Positions 35,944 to 44,028 of a stretch of 64,000 nucleotides of DNA are shown piece by piece. Source of the DNA: Gammaproteobacteria bacterium. Its GTDB lineage: Bacteria > Pseudomonadota > Gammaproteobacteria > Competibacterales > Competibacteraceae. The position numbers and the translations under genes were made by a program. The stretch lies in assembly GCA_024235135.1 (NCBI GenBank), contig JACKMZ010000003.1, forward strand, positions 62,001-126,000, read 5' to 3'. Every line of letters starts with the position of its first letter. Positions within the stretch are counted from its first letter, which is position 1. The notes beneath the pieces are model-generated. The model was not told the DNA's origin, made no database searches, and saw only the letters and a list, made by a program, of their open reading frames with translations.

Positions 35944-36651
35944 ATGATGAACAAAATACTTATCGCGGCCGTGATGGCTCTAACCATCGCTACCTATACA
36001 ATGGCCGCGGAAAGGAAGCCGCTAAAGGACGTCGATACCGACGCATTTACCAATGATACTCAAATAACGTTGAGAGGCGCGGGTGATAATCATATGGCGT
36101 TTGCGTGGTGGATACCCAATGAGTTTTGGCAAACCTTATTTTCCCGAGATGCATCCATAAGTGAGGCTGACAAAAAGGCGGTGCTTCAGGCATTGTCTGG
36201 AATTTCATTGCTTGCCATAGTCCAGGCCGATATTACGGAGTTAGGCGCTTTCAAGTTTTACTCCAAGGAAGCGATTGAAAAGAATATGGTATTGTCATTT
36301 TCCAATGCCGATGGCAAGAAGCAGCGTTTGTCTCCCGCGCAGAAAATCGATCCTAACCTGGAAGTGGTGCTAGGAACGTTTAAGCCTATTTTGGGAGCCG
36401 CCATGGGAAATTTCGGAAACAATCTGCATTTTTACGTTCTCAACGATACATCCCAGTCTTCTCACCGGCTTCTTGATCCCTATCAGGATGGTGTAATCAA
36501 TATTCAATTAGAGAGAGGCGATGGAGTCTTGATGGACGCTAGTATAGAAACGCCTATAAATGCGCTCTTTGTCCCACGGAAATGCCCGAACGGTAAGGAG
36601 GCCCACATTTCCTGGAAGTTTTGTCCTTGGAATGGAGAACCTTTGCAATAG
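35944..36651 (+). CDS. Exported protein of unknown function with a degenerate zinc-ribbon tail
   Basis: A 235-residue protein from ATG 35944 (GGAGAAGC upstream), with a signal peptide MMNKILIAAVMALTIATYTMAAE. The body (DNHMAFAWWIPNEFWQTLF ... FKPILGAAMGNFGNNLHFY) matches nothing I recognise. The last 22 residues read CPNGKEAHISWKFCPWNG, like a double zinc ribbon in which the second cysteine of each CPxC pair is missing, so metal binding is doubtful. Confidence 0.55.
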   Translation: MMNKILIAAVMALTIATYTMAAERKPLKDVDTDAFTNDTQITLRGAGDNHMAFAWWIPNEFWQTLFSRDASISEADKKAVLQALSGISLLAIVQADITELGAFKFYSKEAIEKNMVLSFSNADGKKQRLSPAQKIDPNLEVVLGTFKPILGAAMGNFGNNLHFYVLNDTSQSSHRLLDPYQDGVINIQLERGDGVLMDASIETPINALFVPRKCPNGKEAHISWKFCPWNGEPLQ

Positions 36652-37041
36652 TAATCGTCCAACAAACTACTTTCCAATGCTATTGCTAGTGAGTGGCGGT
36701 CTGCTTGGGATGATCGGATGATTACGACATTACAAAAACCCGATGCTATCGACTATATTTGATAGTTATCTAGTGGTTCGCTAGTAATCGCCGTAAATCA
36801 ATAAATCCTAAATACCCAGTACAGCCGATACAAGATAACAATCGGTGAGGTCCGGATTCACCTGCGGTCATGAAGGATAAGGCCATCGAGTGCCGTGTGG
36901 GCTGCTGTAACCGAATTCAGAGGGTGTGCGACGGTATTGATCTAGATGGTGACGGATCGGCGAGGTTCCTGTTTCTCATCGGTCGACGGCCGGTTTCGGC
37001 ATCGTATTCCTCGGTAAAAACGCACAGGAGGTTAAACGACT
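36652..37041 (+). other. Gene-free stretch
   Basis: About 390 bp with no supportable coding sequence. It is AT-richer in the middle (36760-36840) and ends in AGGAGG at 37027-37032, the ribosome binding site of the next gene. No clear promoter or repeat was found. Confidence 0.4.
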
Positions 37042-38271
37042 GTGGCAACAAAACCAGGCAAGGGGAAACCGTTTCCACCCAGAGTTTATCGTCATGGCAG
37101 TCACTCGATCACATTGGCCGCTGATGGGGCGATCAAGGTAAAGGCAGGCGATACCATTTCCAAGTACTGCGCCTGCCTCTACGGCGACGCTTTGATGGGT
37201 TGGGAGGAGTTTGGGCGCTTCGTGGGAACGACGCTCAAGAAACTGGATGATCCCAACAAAATCACGACCGGCGAGACGGTCTATCATATGCCGACCTATT
37301 TCGCCTCCATTTCCGTGACCGCGATTACGGTAACGGACGCCACCCGCGTGGCTTCGGTCGGCAATGCGGGGATCATTCATTTCGTGACGCCCAAGGGGTC
37401 GGGCGCCGTGCAGTTGACGGCCGTGATTTCTCCGGATACCCCGGCCACCCGCGCGGTAATCACCTGGGATGGCGCCACGGCAGTCGGAGGTAACCCGCTC
37501 GCGAGCACCGTACCGAGAACAGCCGCGGGCAAGTTTGTCGTCAAGATCAAGGCAAGCGGCACCGTTATTCAAGAACTCCGCGTCTGGGTCGTTTGGTCAA
37601 CGATCACGGCCCCGACTGGCGCCGTTGTTCCGGTATCCGATGCCCATCGCGGCGGTGTGGAGTTTCCGTGGAAGTTCACCCACCGGATTACACCAGCGAC
37701 GATCATCACGGATGCCGACCGACCTGCATTGAACGGACCAATGAATGCAGCGGGGCCGGTTCCCGGCCATGCGAAGACTCACATCGTCAATGGCAATCCG
37801 CTGGGCGGAGGCGCCAGCCTAAAGTGGGATTGCTCGCGCCAAATCCGGTTGAAGATTCTGGACCCCAAGGGCTTTCTCACGGGTGTCATGACCCAACAAC
37901 TCAGTTTTCCGGCTGACGATGCCGAAGGCAATGACGATACGCACAACACGGATGAGGACAACAACCCTTACGACAATTTCCACGGTGATATCGCTATTCC
38001 CTTTTTGGGCGTGTTGGTGCCGGTGGATTTGCGCGACCAACTCACCAGTGAGGATAAGCCGTTTCTTAAGATGCCGCATGCGATGGGCGCCGATGGGGAT
38101 ACCGTCGAACTGCGGATGCATTTTCGTGAGTTCACCCGGCTTCAATTGGGTACGAAATGGAATCGAATCTCTGACTGGTTCCTGTGGCGGGTGCATATTA
38201 AACTTCGGCGGACGGCGGGAAAATGGGCCAACAATGGCAGCACCACGGCGGCCGATAATGCCGGTTTCTGA
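37042..38271 (+). CDS. Large protein of unknown function with a LysM-like domain
   Basis: A 409-residue protein starting at GTG 37042, with AGGAGG at 37027-37032. Residues about 30-85 (IKVKAGDTISKYCACLYGD, then PNKITTGETVYHMP) fit a LysM module. Residues 90-190 look like an Ig-like beta sandwich (VTDATRVASVGNAGIIHFVTP). The C-terminal half is unknown, with an Asp/Asn-rich loop (DDAEGNDDTHNTDEDNN) that could bind calcium. There is no signal peptide, so it is cytoplasmic or leaves by a non-Sec route. LysM assignment is inference from pattern. Confidence 0.5.
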   Translation: MATKPGKGKPFPPRVYRHGSHSITLAADGAIKVKAGDTISKYCACLYGDALMGWEEFGRFVGTTLKKLDDPNKITTGETVYHMPTYFASISVTAITVTDATRVASVGNAGIIHFVTPKGSGAVQLTAVISPDTPATRAVITWDGATAVGGNPLASTVPRTAAGKFVVKIKASGTVIQELRVWVVWSTITAPTGAVVPVSDAHRGGVEFPWKFTHRITPATIITDADRPALNGPMNAAGPVPGHAKTHIVNGNPLGGGASLKWDCSRQIRLKILDPKGFLTGVMTQQLSFPADDAEGNDDTHNTDEDNNPYDNFHGDIAIPFLGVLVPVDLRDQLTSEDKPFLKMPHAMGADGDTVELRMHFREFTRLQLGTKWNRISDWFLWRVHIKLRRTAGKWANNGSTTAADNAGF

Positions 38272-38485
38272 TCAAATATCCGGGCCGATGAGGGAGCCTA
38301 GCCGGTAGCCGTTGAAGGCCATGCTCCCAGGTGTCCCGCTACGTCAGCCGGGCCACAGCCTGCGCCGGTGAGGGTGGCGGTCCGGTCGTGCTGAACAAGG
38401 CTTCTTGGCCAGTTCGGCCGGCTTGATGGGCGACCGCCGTCTACCGGTTGCCGCCGTGTTCAACTCAGCACCCATGTGACCAACC

Positions 38486-38935
38486 ATGTTTTTGTTTTGC
38501 CGAACCGTTCTCGTTGCCCTTTTCGCCATTCTTGCGGGAGTTGCCATGAGCGCAGAACCGACAAAAGCCATTTTGAGTGAAGATTACCAGACGGCTGAAG
38601 CCGCACTGAACGAAGCCATCGCCCAGAAGGATGTTCCCACCCTGGAAGCGGCGCTGGGCCAACGTTCCTACCTGTTGAAGACCCGCGCCGCCGAGGCGTT
38701 GGGCACGGTAGGCAATGTCGGCAGCGTCCCGAAACTCCGCGATTGCCTGGCCAAGCACAAGATGCTGATCGCCGGTGGTACCGAGCAGCAATTGGATCAT
38801 GCCCAGTTGGTCAACGCATTGGTTACGGCGCTGGAACAGTTGACCGGTCAAGACTTCGGCCCGGTGAATCCCGATAACGTCGAGGAGATCGAGGCCATTC
38901 TCGCGCAGGTCAATCGTTGGCTGACAACCCAATGA
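38486..38935 (+). CDS. Exported HEAT-like repeat protein
   Basis: A 149-residue protein with a signal peptide (LFCRTVLVALFAILAGVAMSAE) and two helical pairs of HEAT type (ALGQRSYLLKTRAAEALGTVGNVGSVPKLRDCL, then HAQLVNALVTALEQLTGQDFG). It probably binds other proteins in the periplasm. The 214 bp before it hold nothing clear. Confidence 0.55.
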   Translation: MFLFCRTVLVALFAILAGVAMSAEPTKAILSEDYQTAEAALNEAIAQKDVPTLEAALGQRSYLLKTRAAEALGTVGNVGSVPKLRDCLAKHKMLIAGGTEQQLDHAQLVNALVTALEQLTGQDFGPVNPDNVEEIEAILAQVNRWLTTQ

Positions 38936-39051
38936 TCCTTACCGCAAAAGCGAGGGAGGCATCGAACCCATCGGCTTCGCCGGACGGGTCGGGTAGTCGT
39001 GCCCGGCCAAGGTGAGCACCAGACGAACGATGCCGTCTTGGCGGCCCTGAT

Positions 39052-39537
39052 TTACCAGCAGTCCGCCGCCGTGGTTCCCGTCGCGGCGTCGAGGACTCCC
39101 TTGGTGCCGTCGTTGGAGAGGGTCAATTTCCCGCACCGGTTGCCGGTTTGCTGTCCCGTTGGTACGGCTTGAAGCAAAAAGGAAGTGTCGGTCGTCGAGG
39201 CATCGATCAGTGAAAGATCGTAGGCTTTGGTGCCTTCGTCGGGAGATTCAAGATACTGCAAGGTGGGATTGGCCCCACCGGGTTGGTAGGTCTTGTTTTC
39301 CGTATACACGGTTTCCATGAATTGAGCGTTTTTCAGAAGGGTCGCCTTGGCGTCCCCTCGTCTGGATTTGCGTATCTGTTCCTGATACGCCGGATGCGCA
39401 ATCGCCGCCAGTATGGCGACTATCGCGACTACAATCATGAGTTCCACCAGTGTGAAGCCCAAGGGGGCAAACCGTTTGCTTCGGTGCGAAAGATAAGTTT
39501 GCGGCGCTACCGTCGCGGTTTTCAGATTTTCGTTCAT
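39052..39537 (-). CDS. pilE: Type IV pilin PilE-like
   Basis: About 161 residues from ATG 39537 (an alternative ATG at 39558 adds seven). The prepilin cleavage site is G^FTLVELMIVVAIVAILAAIAHPAYQ with Glu5 present. The leader is long (about 27 residues). The C-terminal part has the paired cysteines of the D-region (NRCGKL ... AADCW), which is complete. In pseudomonad-type loci PilE is a minor pilin encoded after pilY1; here the upstream genes are damaged. Confidence 0.88.
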   Translation of the reverse strand: MNENLKTATVAPQTYLSHRSKRFAPLGFTLVELMIVVAIVAILAAIAHPAYQEQIRKSRRGDAKATLLKNAQFMETVYTENKTYQPGGANPTLQYLESPDEGTKAYDLSLIDASTTDTSFLLQAVPTGQQTGNRCGKLTLSNDGTKGVLDAATGTTAADCW

Positions 39538-39618
39538 GCAAGCTGATTTCCTGAGCATGAAATAAACCTAAAACAAGGGACCCCCGGCGCAATGCCGGGG
39601 GCGGTTGTCAAGCGAGTC

Positions 39619-39870
39619 CTATTCGTCCACGTCTTGCTGCCAGAATGTCCGCCATCTCGTTTTCGCCGGAGCCAGTCCGATCTCCAGATCCGGCCGCAAG
39701 ATGGGAATGCCTCCCCGCTTCAAGGTATCTCCGGTGAACAGCGCGACAATATCTGAAGGTATTCCACCGGAACTCAATTCGGCGCTGCGATCATTGCCGT
39801 CTATCGTCGGGGTGCCGGTCAAGGGATCGATACTGCCATCCAGGTTGATATTCGCCTTGGCGGTTCGCAC
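39619..39870 (-). pseudogene. Apparent C-terminal remnant of PilY1
   Basis: An 83-codon frame (AKANINLDGSIDPLTG ... GGIPILRPDLEIGLAP ... WRTFWQQ) ending TAA. The pattern of a new-domain Asp-Gly-rich stretch, an S-G-G-I and P-x-L-R strand, and a final W-R-x-F/W is like the extreme C-terminus of PilY1 adhesins (about 1000 residues or more). It lies between a fimT/fimU fragment and pilE, where pilY1 is expected, and is in the same frame as that fragment across two stop codons. The pilY1 identity is moderate. Confidence 0.45.
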
Positions 39871-39927
39871 ATCCAGTTACTTTCTCGCCCGTCGTCGGCC
39901 CATACGGCGCAGTTCGACAAGGATGAA

Positions 39928-40266
39928 TCAGCCACTTTCCCATTGGCTATCTTTCGCCGATTCGGTATTACAGCTACTGCCATTAGTGCTTCGGCGCAGA
40001 GTGACGCGGACCCCGTGTTTTATCGCCTCGGATCGGGCCAGGTTGAGCACGCCAACGAAAGTATTGGCTTGCGTCGTCAATCGATTGTTGCGTATGTTGT
40101 CGAGGAAACTCGGTATGCCGATGGTTACCATGATGGCGGTAATGGCCACTACCACGATCAGTTCCAGCAACGTGAAACCGCGGTGTCGACCAATAATCGC
40201 TACCGGCGTCTTGTTGGAAAACGGCGTCAATGTCTTATTACAGGCTTCATTTCCCATAAGGGCCAT
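39928..40266 (-). pseudogene. FimT/FimU-type minor pilin, truncated
   Basis: 112 codons. A 30-residue leader precedes the prepilin site G^FTLLELIVVVAITAIMVTIGIPSF, then NNRLTTQANTFVGVLNLARSEAIKHGVRVTLRRS, the GspH/FimT signature. It stops at QWESG-TGA, exactly where family members read GW and continue 50-70 residues. The frame resumes with FILVELRRM, so a single TGG-to-TGA change plus a deletion may have occurred. Confidence 0.7.
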
Positions 40267-40518
40267 CTCGCGTTCAGTTTGCGGCCGAAATGTGTGCCTA
40301 TGTCATCCCTACATGGCTATAAAACAATGGCTTATGTTCTCTGGCCTTTGAGCTGGAAAGCAAACTACGGGCCAGCCAACCCGTCCAACAGAGATGCCCA
40401 GAATTCCCTAATGGTTTGGTTTGCCGGAAAAAACTAGAGGATGGACGGTGTGGAGAGAAAAATTGACAATTTATTGCAATAGAGATTTTTTTGAGCTAAC
40501 GGGTTGCCTGTGACGATC

Positions 40519-41160
40519 ATGCAAGATTACCAACGAGAATTTATCGCGTTCGCCATTGCGCGCCACGTGCTTCGCTTCGGCTCCTTCACCCTCAAATCGG
40601 GGCGGAACAGCCCCTATTTCTTCAATGCCGGTCTGTTCAACAGCGGCACCTCACTTCGGCAACTGGGTCGTTATTACGCCCAGGCCATAGTTCAATCCGG
40701 CGTCGGTTTCGATATGTTATTCGGCCCGGCCTACAAGGGCATTCCCTTGGTCACGGCCACCGCTATCGCTTTGGCGGATCTCACGGGCCGGGATTTTCCC
40801 TGGGCTTTCAATCGCAAGGAAGCCAAGGATCATGGGGAAGGCGGCACGCTCGTGGGGGCCCCTTTGCAGGGAGAGGTATTATTGGTCGATGACGTGATTA
40901 CCGCCGGTACCGCGATTGGCCAGGCGATGACCTTGTTGAAGGCGCATGGCGCGCGGGCGGCGGGTGTGATCATCGCGCTCGACCGCCAGGAACGCGGTCA
41001 AGGATCGTTATCCGCCGTGCAAGACGTACAGCAGCGTTATGACATTCCGGTGATCAGCATCGCCTGCTTGGATGATCTGCTGACCTACCTGGGGGAACGG
41101 CCGGAACTCGCCCCGTCCCTGGCCGAGATTCGCGATTATCGGGAGCGATACGGGGTGTAG
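40519..41160 (+). CDS. pyrE: Orotate phosphoribosyltransferase
   Basis: A 213-residue enzyme that joins orotate to PRPP in pyrimidine synthesis, the same length as E. coli PyrE. ATG 40519 gives the standard MQDYQREFIAFAI start; TTG 40504 would add five residues. Motifs are SGRNSPYFFNAGLF, FGPAYKGIPL and the PRPP loop VLLVDDVITAGTA. A TTGACA at 40463-40468 may be its -35 box, but I see no good -10. Confidence 0.96.
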   Translation: MQDYQREFIAFAIARHVLRFGSFTLKSGRNSPYFFNAGLFNSGTSLRQLGRYYAQAIVQSGVGFDMLFGPAYKGIPLVTATAIALADLTGRDFPWAFNRKEAKDHGEGGTLVGAPLQGEVLLVDDVITAGTAIGQAMTLLKAHGARAAGVIIALDRQERGQGSLSAVQDVQQRYDIPVISIACLDDLLTYLGERPELAPSLAEIRDYRERYGV

Positions 41161-41169
41161 AGACAAAAA

Positions 41170-41197
41170 ACCCTCTCCGGGTGTTCCCGGAGAGGGT
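41170..41197 (-). terminator. Rho-independent terminator of the ccr operon
   Basis: ACCCTCTCCGGG (41170-41181) and CCCGGAGAGGGT (41186-41197) form a perfect 12-bp stem with a 4-nt loop. Read on the minus strand it is followed by TTTTTT, 26 bp after the ccr stop. On the plus strand no T-run follows, so it would help pyrE less. Confidence 0.9.
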
Positions 41198-41222
41198 GAA
41201 CGAGTCAGTGCAGCCCGACGAC

Positions 41223-43007
41223 TTACTTGTTGTCGTCCAGCAGCATCTTACGCACGACGTCGGTCATGGAAATCATGCCCACGGGGACATCGTCATCCGT
41301 AACCACTAGGCGATGGATACGCCGCCCGGTCATGGTGCTGACCGCCGTGGTGAGTTTGGTGTTCGCAGTGCACGTGGCGCAACCCGGAGTCATGACATCG
41401 CCGGCGGTCATCTTGCGCGCATCCTCCGCGGTCCGACCCTGACGCGCCAGCACCATGTCGGTCTGGGATACCACACCGACAGCCCGCTTGCCTTCCATGA
41501 CCACGATGGCATGGATGTCGTTGTCGACCATGATGCCCACGGCTTCTTCCAGGGACGTACTGGGCGAGCAGGAAATCAAACCGGCGTGCATCAAATCCTT
41601 GACCAGCGTGCCATCGTCCACCAGATTCAGCTCGGGCTCGTCCAGATGCTCGGAGATCAGATTGGAGGCGATAACGGTGGGCGAGGACATGGGGAAGGGA
41701 TTGGGCGGCACGTTGTGTTTATCGTCCGCGGCCAGGGCTTCATGTTCGGCGAGGCGCAGATCCGAGTCGGTGATGCCCATGCCGAAGTCCGTGGCGCCGA
41801 CCAGCACGGCCATGTTACCGTGTGGATGCTTATTCTCGTACATCAACTGATGGGCTTGCGCCAGTTCATCGAAGCTGAACGCCTTCGACAAGCACGGATC
41901 GACCAGATTCTGTAGGACCAGCCGATTCAGTCCGGCGGCTTGTTCGGTGTTCGCGAAGTGCGAACCCTGCACCCGTTTCTGGCGCATCCATAGATAACGC
42001 AGATCGACCGTGGCGTTATAGCCCGTGGTTCCAGCGCAGATCACCACCATGCCGCCAGTGTCGCAGACGAACAGCGAGGTGGGGATCGTCGTCTCGCCGG
42101 GATGTTCGAAAATGAGGCGCGGGGCGCGTTTTTCGCCCAGCACGTCCCAGATCGCCGCGCCGAATTTGCGTACGCCCTTGAGCCAGTTGTTGTAACCGAC
42201 GTTGTCCTTCCAGTGCGGCAGCATGCCCCAATGGTCGAAGTCGTTGCGGTTGATGCAACCGACCGCGCCCAGGCTCTTGCAGTACTCGAACTTGTCCGTA
42301 CCCGAGACGATCGCAATGGGGATGGCGCCCAAGGCACGGCAAATCTGGATAGCCATCGAGCCCAGCCCGCCGGCGCCGCCCCAGATCAGCGCCACATCGC
42401 CCTTGCGGATGGCGTGGGTATCCCAGCCGCGCAACATGCGATAGGCCGTGGCGCCCACCAGCATATAGGCCGCCGAGCCTTCCCAACTCAGATGGCCGGG
42501 CTTGGGCAGGCATTGCTCGGCATTGACCTTGGTGAATTGGGCGAAGCTGCCGTAGTTGCTCTCATAGCCCCAAATACGGAAGCTTTGGGAGTACATGGGA
42601 TCTCCGCCCTCGACCACCCAGGGGTCATGAACATCCCACATGCCGCAGTGTATGACGACTTCCTGACCGACCCGCACGTTCTTGACGTTCTTGCCGATCT
42701 TGTAGACGATGCCGGAAGCATCGGAGCCGCCGATATGGAAATCCTCCGGTTCACCCTGTTTGTTACGGGCTTTGATGACGTCGACCGGCAGGCCCAAACC
42801 CGCCCAGACGTTGTTGTAATTGATCCCGGCGGCCATGACATAGACCAGAACCTCGTCATCGCTGATTTCCGGAACAGGTACGACTTCCCGTTGGAATGCC
42901 TGCGTCGGCGGACCGAAGCGGTCCGCGCGGATAAGATAGGCATGCATTTTCGCAGGCACTTCGCCAACTGGAGGGGCCTCGCCTAAGTCATACAATTCTT
43001 TTGTCAT
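41223..43007 (-). CDS. ccr: Crotonyl-CoA carboxylase/reductase with C-terminal CBS-domain pair
   Basis: A 594-residue protein. Residues 1 to about 430 are a complete crotonyl-CoA carboxylase/reductase, the medium-chain dehydrogenase-type enzyme that turns crotonyl-CoA, CO2 and NADPH into ethylmalonyl-CoA. NADPH loop is IWGGAGGLGSMAIQICRALGA; also AGINYNNVWAGLGLP and HPGETTIPTSLFVC. Known Ccr proteins end near 430-450. Here a linker leads to two CBS repeats, about residues 469-594: VKDLMHAGLISCSPSTSLEE, then AGDVMTPGCATCTANTKL. CBS pairs usually bind adenine nucleotides. ATG 43007 is chosen because AGAGGT precedes it and the Ccr N-terminus starts there. Last gene of the operon. Confidence 0.93.
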   Translation of the reverse strand: MTKELYDLGEAPPVGEVPAKMHAYLIRADRFGPPTQAFQREVVPVPEISDDEVLVYVMAAGINYNNVWAGLGLPVDVIKARNKQGEPEDFHIGGSDASGIVYKIGKNVKNVRVGQEVVIHCGMWDVHDPWVVEGGDPMYSQSFRIWGYESNYGSFAQFTKVNAEQCLPKPGHLSWEGSAAYMLVGATAYRMLRGWDTHAIRKGDVALIWGGAGGLGSMAIQICRALGAIPIAIVSGTDKFEYCKSLGAVGCINRNDFDHWGMLPHWKDNVGYNNWLKGVRKFGAAIWDVLGEKRAPRLIFEHPGETTIPTSLFVCDTGGMVVICAGTTGYNATVDLRYLWMRQKRVQGSHFANTEQAAGLNRLVLQNLVDPCLSKAFSFDELAQAHQLMYENKHPHGNMAVLVGATDFGMGITDSDLRLAEHEALAADDKHNVPPNPFPMSSPTVIASNLISEHLDEPELNLVDDGTLVKDLMHAGLISCSPSTSLEEAVGIMVDNDIHAIVVMEGKRAVGVVSQTDMVLARQGRTAEDARKMTAGDVMTPGCATCTANTKLTTAVSTMTGRRIHRLVVTDDDVPVGMISMTDVVRKMLLDDNK

Positions 43008-43035
43008 TTTCGACCTCTGTGCAATCGCTTGATAC

Positions 43036-44028
43036 TTACGTCTTCCAATTTGCGAGAAATCGATCCCGCAGGGCGTCGTATTGATCAAAGGGAGAACCGT
43101 GGCGCCTGGTAAGCTCATCGAATAAACCGGCTTCTCCCCCCAGTCGCTCAATACCGAATCGGCCGAATTCCTCCCGTAACCGTTTCAGAATCCATTCCGC
43201 TTGAAAACGCTTGCGTCGCGTGGCGAGCAGATCGTGCTCGACCAGCCAAACGCGATGGCTCTCAAGGGTGTCGGCCAGTTTGTCGATACCCGTGCCTTTG
43301 GTGGCGCTGACCGCCAATGCCGGCACCTGCCAGCCATCTGGATCAAACTGCTTTTTTAACGTCGTGCGCAGTTCCGTTAGGGTCTTGCGGGCCGCCGTGC
43401 CCATGTCGGCTTTGTTGACGACCAGAAGATGCGGCACTTCCATGATGCCCGCCTTGAGAAACTGAATGCTGTCGCCGGATGCCGGCTGAGCGACGAAACA
43501 GGTGGTGTCGCTCATTTTGGAGATGTCGATCTCCTTTTGCCCGACGCCGACGGTTTCAATCAGAACCACGTCGAAGGCGGCCAACATGGCCAGACTCATC
43601 GGCCAGACCTCGGCGCTCAACCCTCCGTATTCGCCACGACAGGCCAAAGAGCGAATGAATACGCCGCCCTCGGCGTCGTGGTCGTGAGCCAGCATCCTCA
43701 ATCTGTCGCCCAGTAAGGCTCCTCCGCTCACTGGGCTGGACGGATCGACCGCTAGGATGCCAACGCTCAGATTCCTCTGCCGCCAGACCTGGATCAAGGC
43801 CGAGGTCAGCGAGGATTTACCGGCACCCGGCGGACCGGTGATGCCAATCAAATGCCCGGATCGATCGAGCTTGTCCGCGGGCAGCGTGGCCAGTAGATGC
43901 GCTGCCCGACGGCGTGCTTCCGGACGTTTGTCGTCCAGGAGATTGAGTGAGCGGGCCAGAGCCGCTCGATCGCGTGCGGCGACCCCGTTGGCCAGCATTT
44001 CGGGGTCGGGTAGCGCACGGGCGGCCAT
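43036..44028 (-). CDS. meaB: MeaB/ArgK-type GTPase, mutase chaperone
   Basis: A 330-residue G3E GTPase that gates cobalamin loading and protects B12-dependent acyl-CoA mutases. Walker A GPPGAGKSSLTSAL is near residue 65, followed by VDPSSPVSGGALLGDRLRM, ETVGVGQKE and VVNKADMG. Its ATG at 44028 overlaps the ecm stop as TGATG; a TTG three bases earlier is possible. Position directly after ecm makes ethylmalonyl-CoA mutase the likely client. Confidence 0.92.
   Translation of the reverse strand: MAARALPDPEMLANGVAARDRAALARSLNLLDDKRPEARRRAAHLLATLPADKLDRSGHLIGITGPPGAGKSSLTSALIQVWRQRNLSVGILAVDPSSPVSGGALLGDRLRMLAHDHDAEGGVFIRSLACRGEYGGLSAEVWPMSLAMLAAFDVVLIETVGVGQKEIDISKMSDTTCFVAQPASGDSIQFLKAGIMEVPHLLVVNKADMGTAARKTLTELRTTLKKQFDPDGWQVPALAVSATKGTGIDKLADTLESHRVWLVEHDLLATRRKRFQAEWILKRLREEFGRFGIERLGGEAGLFDELTRRHGSPFDQYDALRDRFLANWKT

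Noticed and set aside
38939..39136. 65-codon minus-strand frame after pilE
   Set aside because: It overlaps the pilE end in another frame and has no start signal or family resemblance.
40463..40491. TTGACA upstream of pyrE as a full promoter
   Set aside because: No acceptable -10 element is found 15-19 bp downstream, only a T-run.
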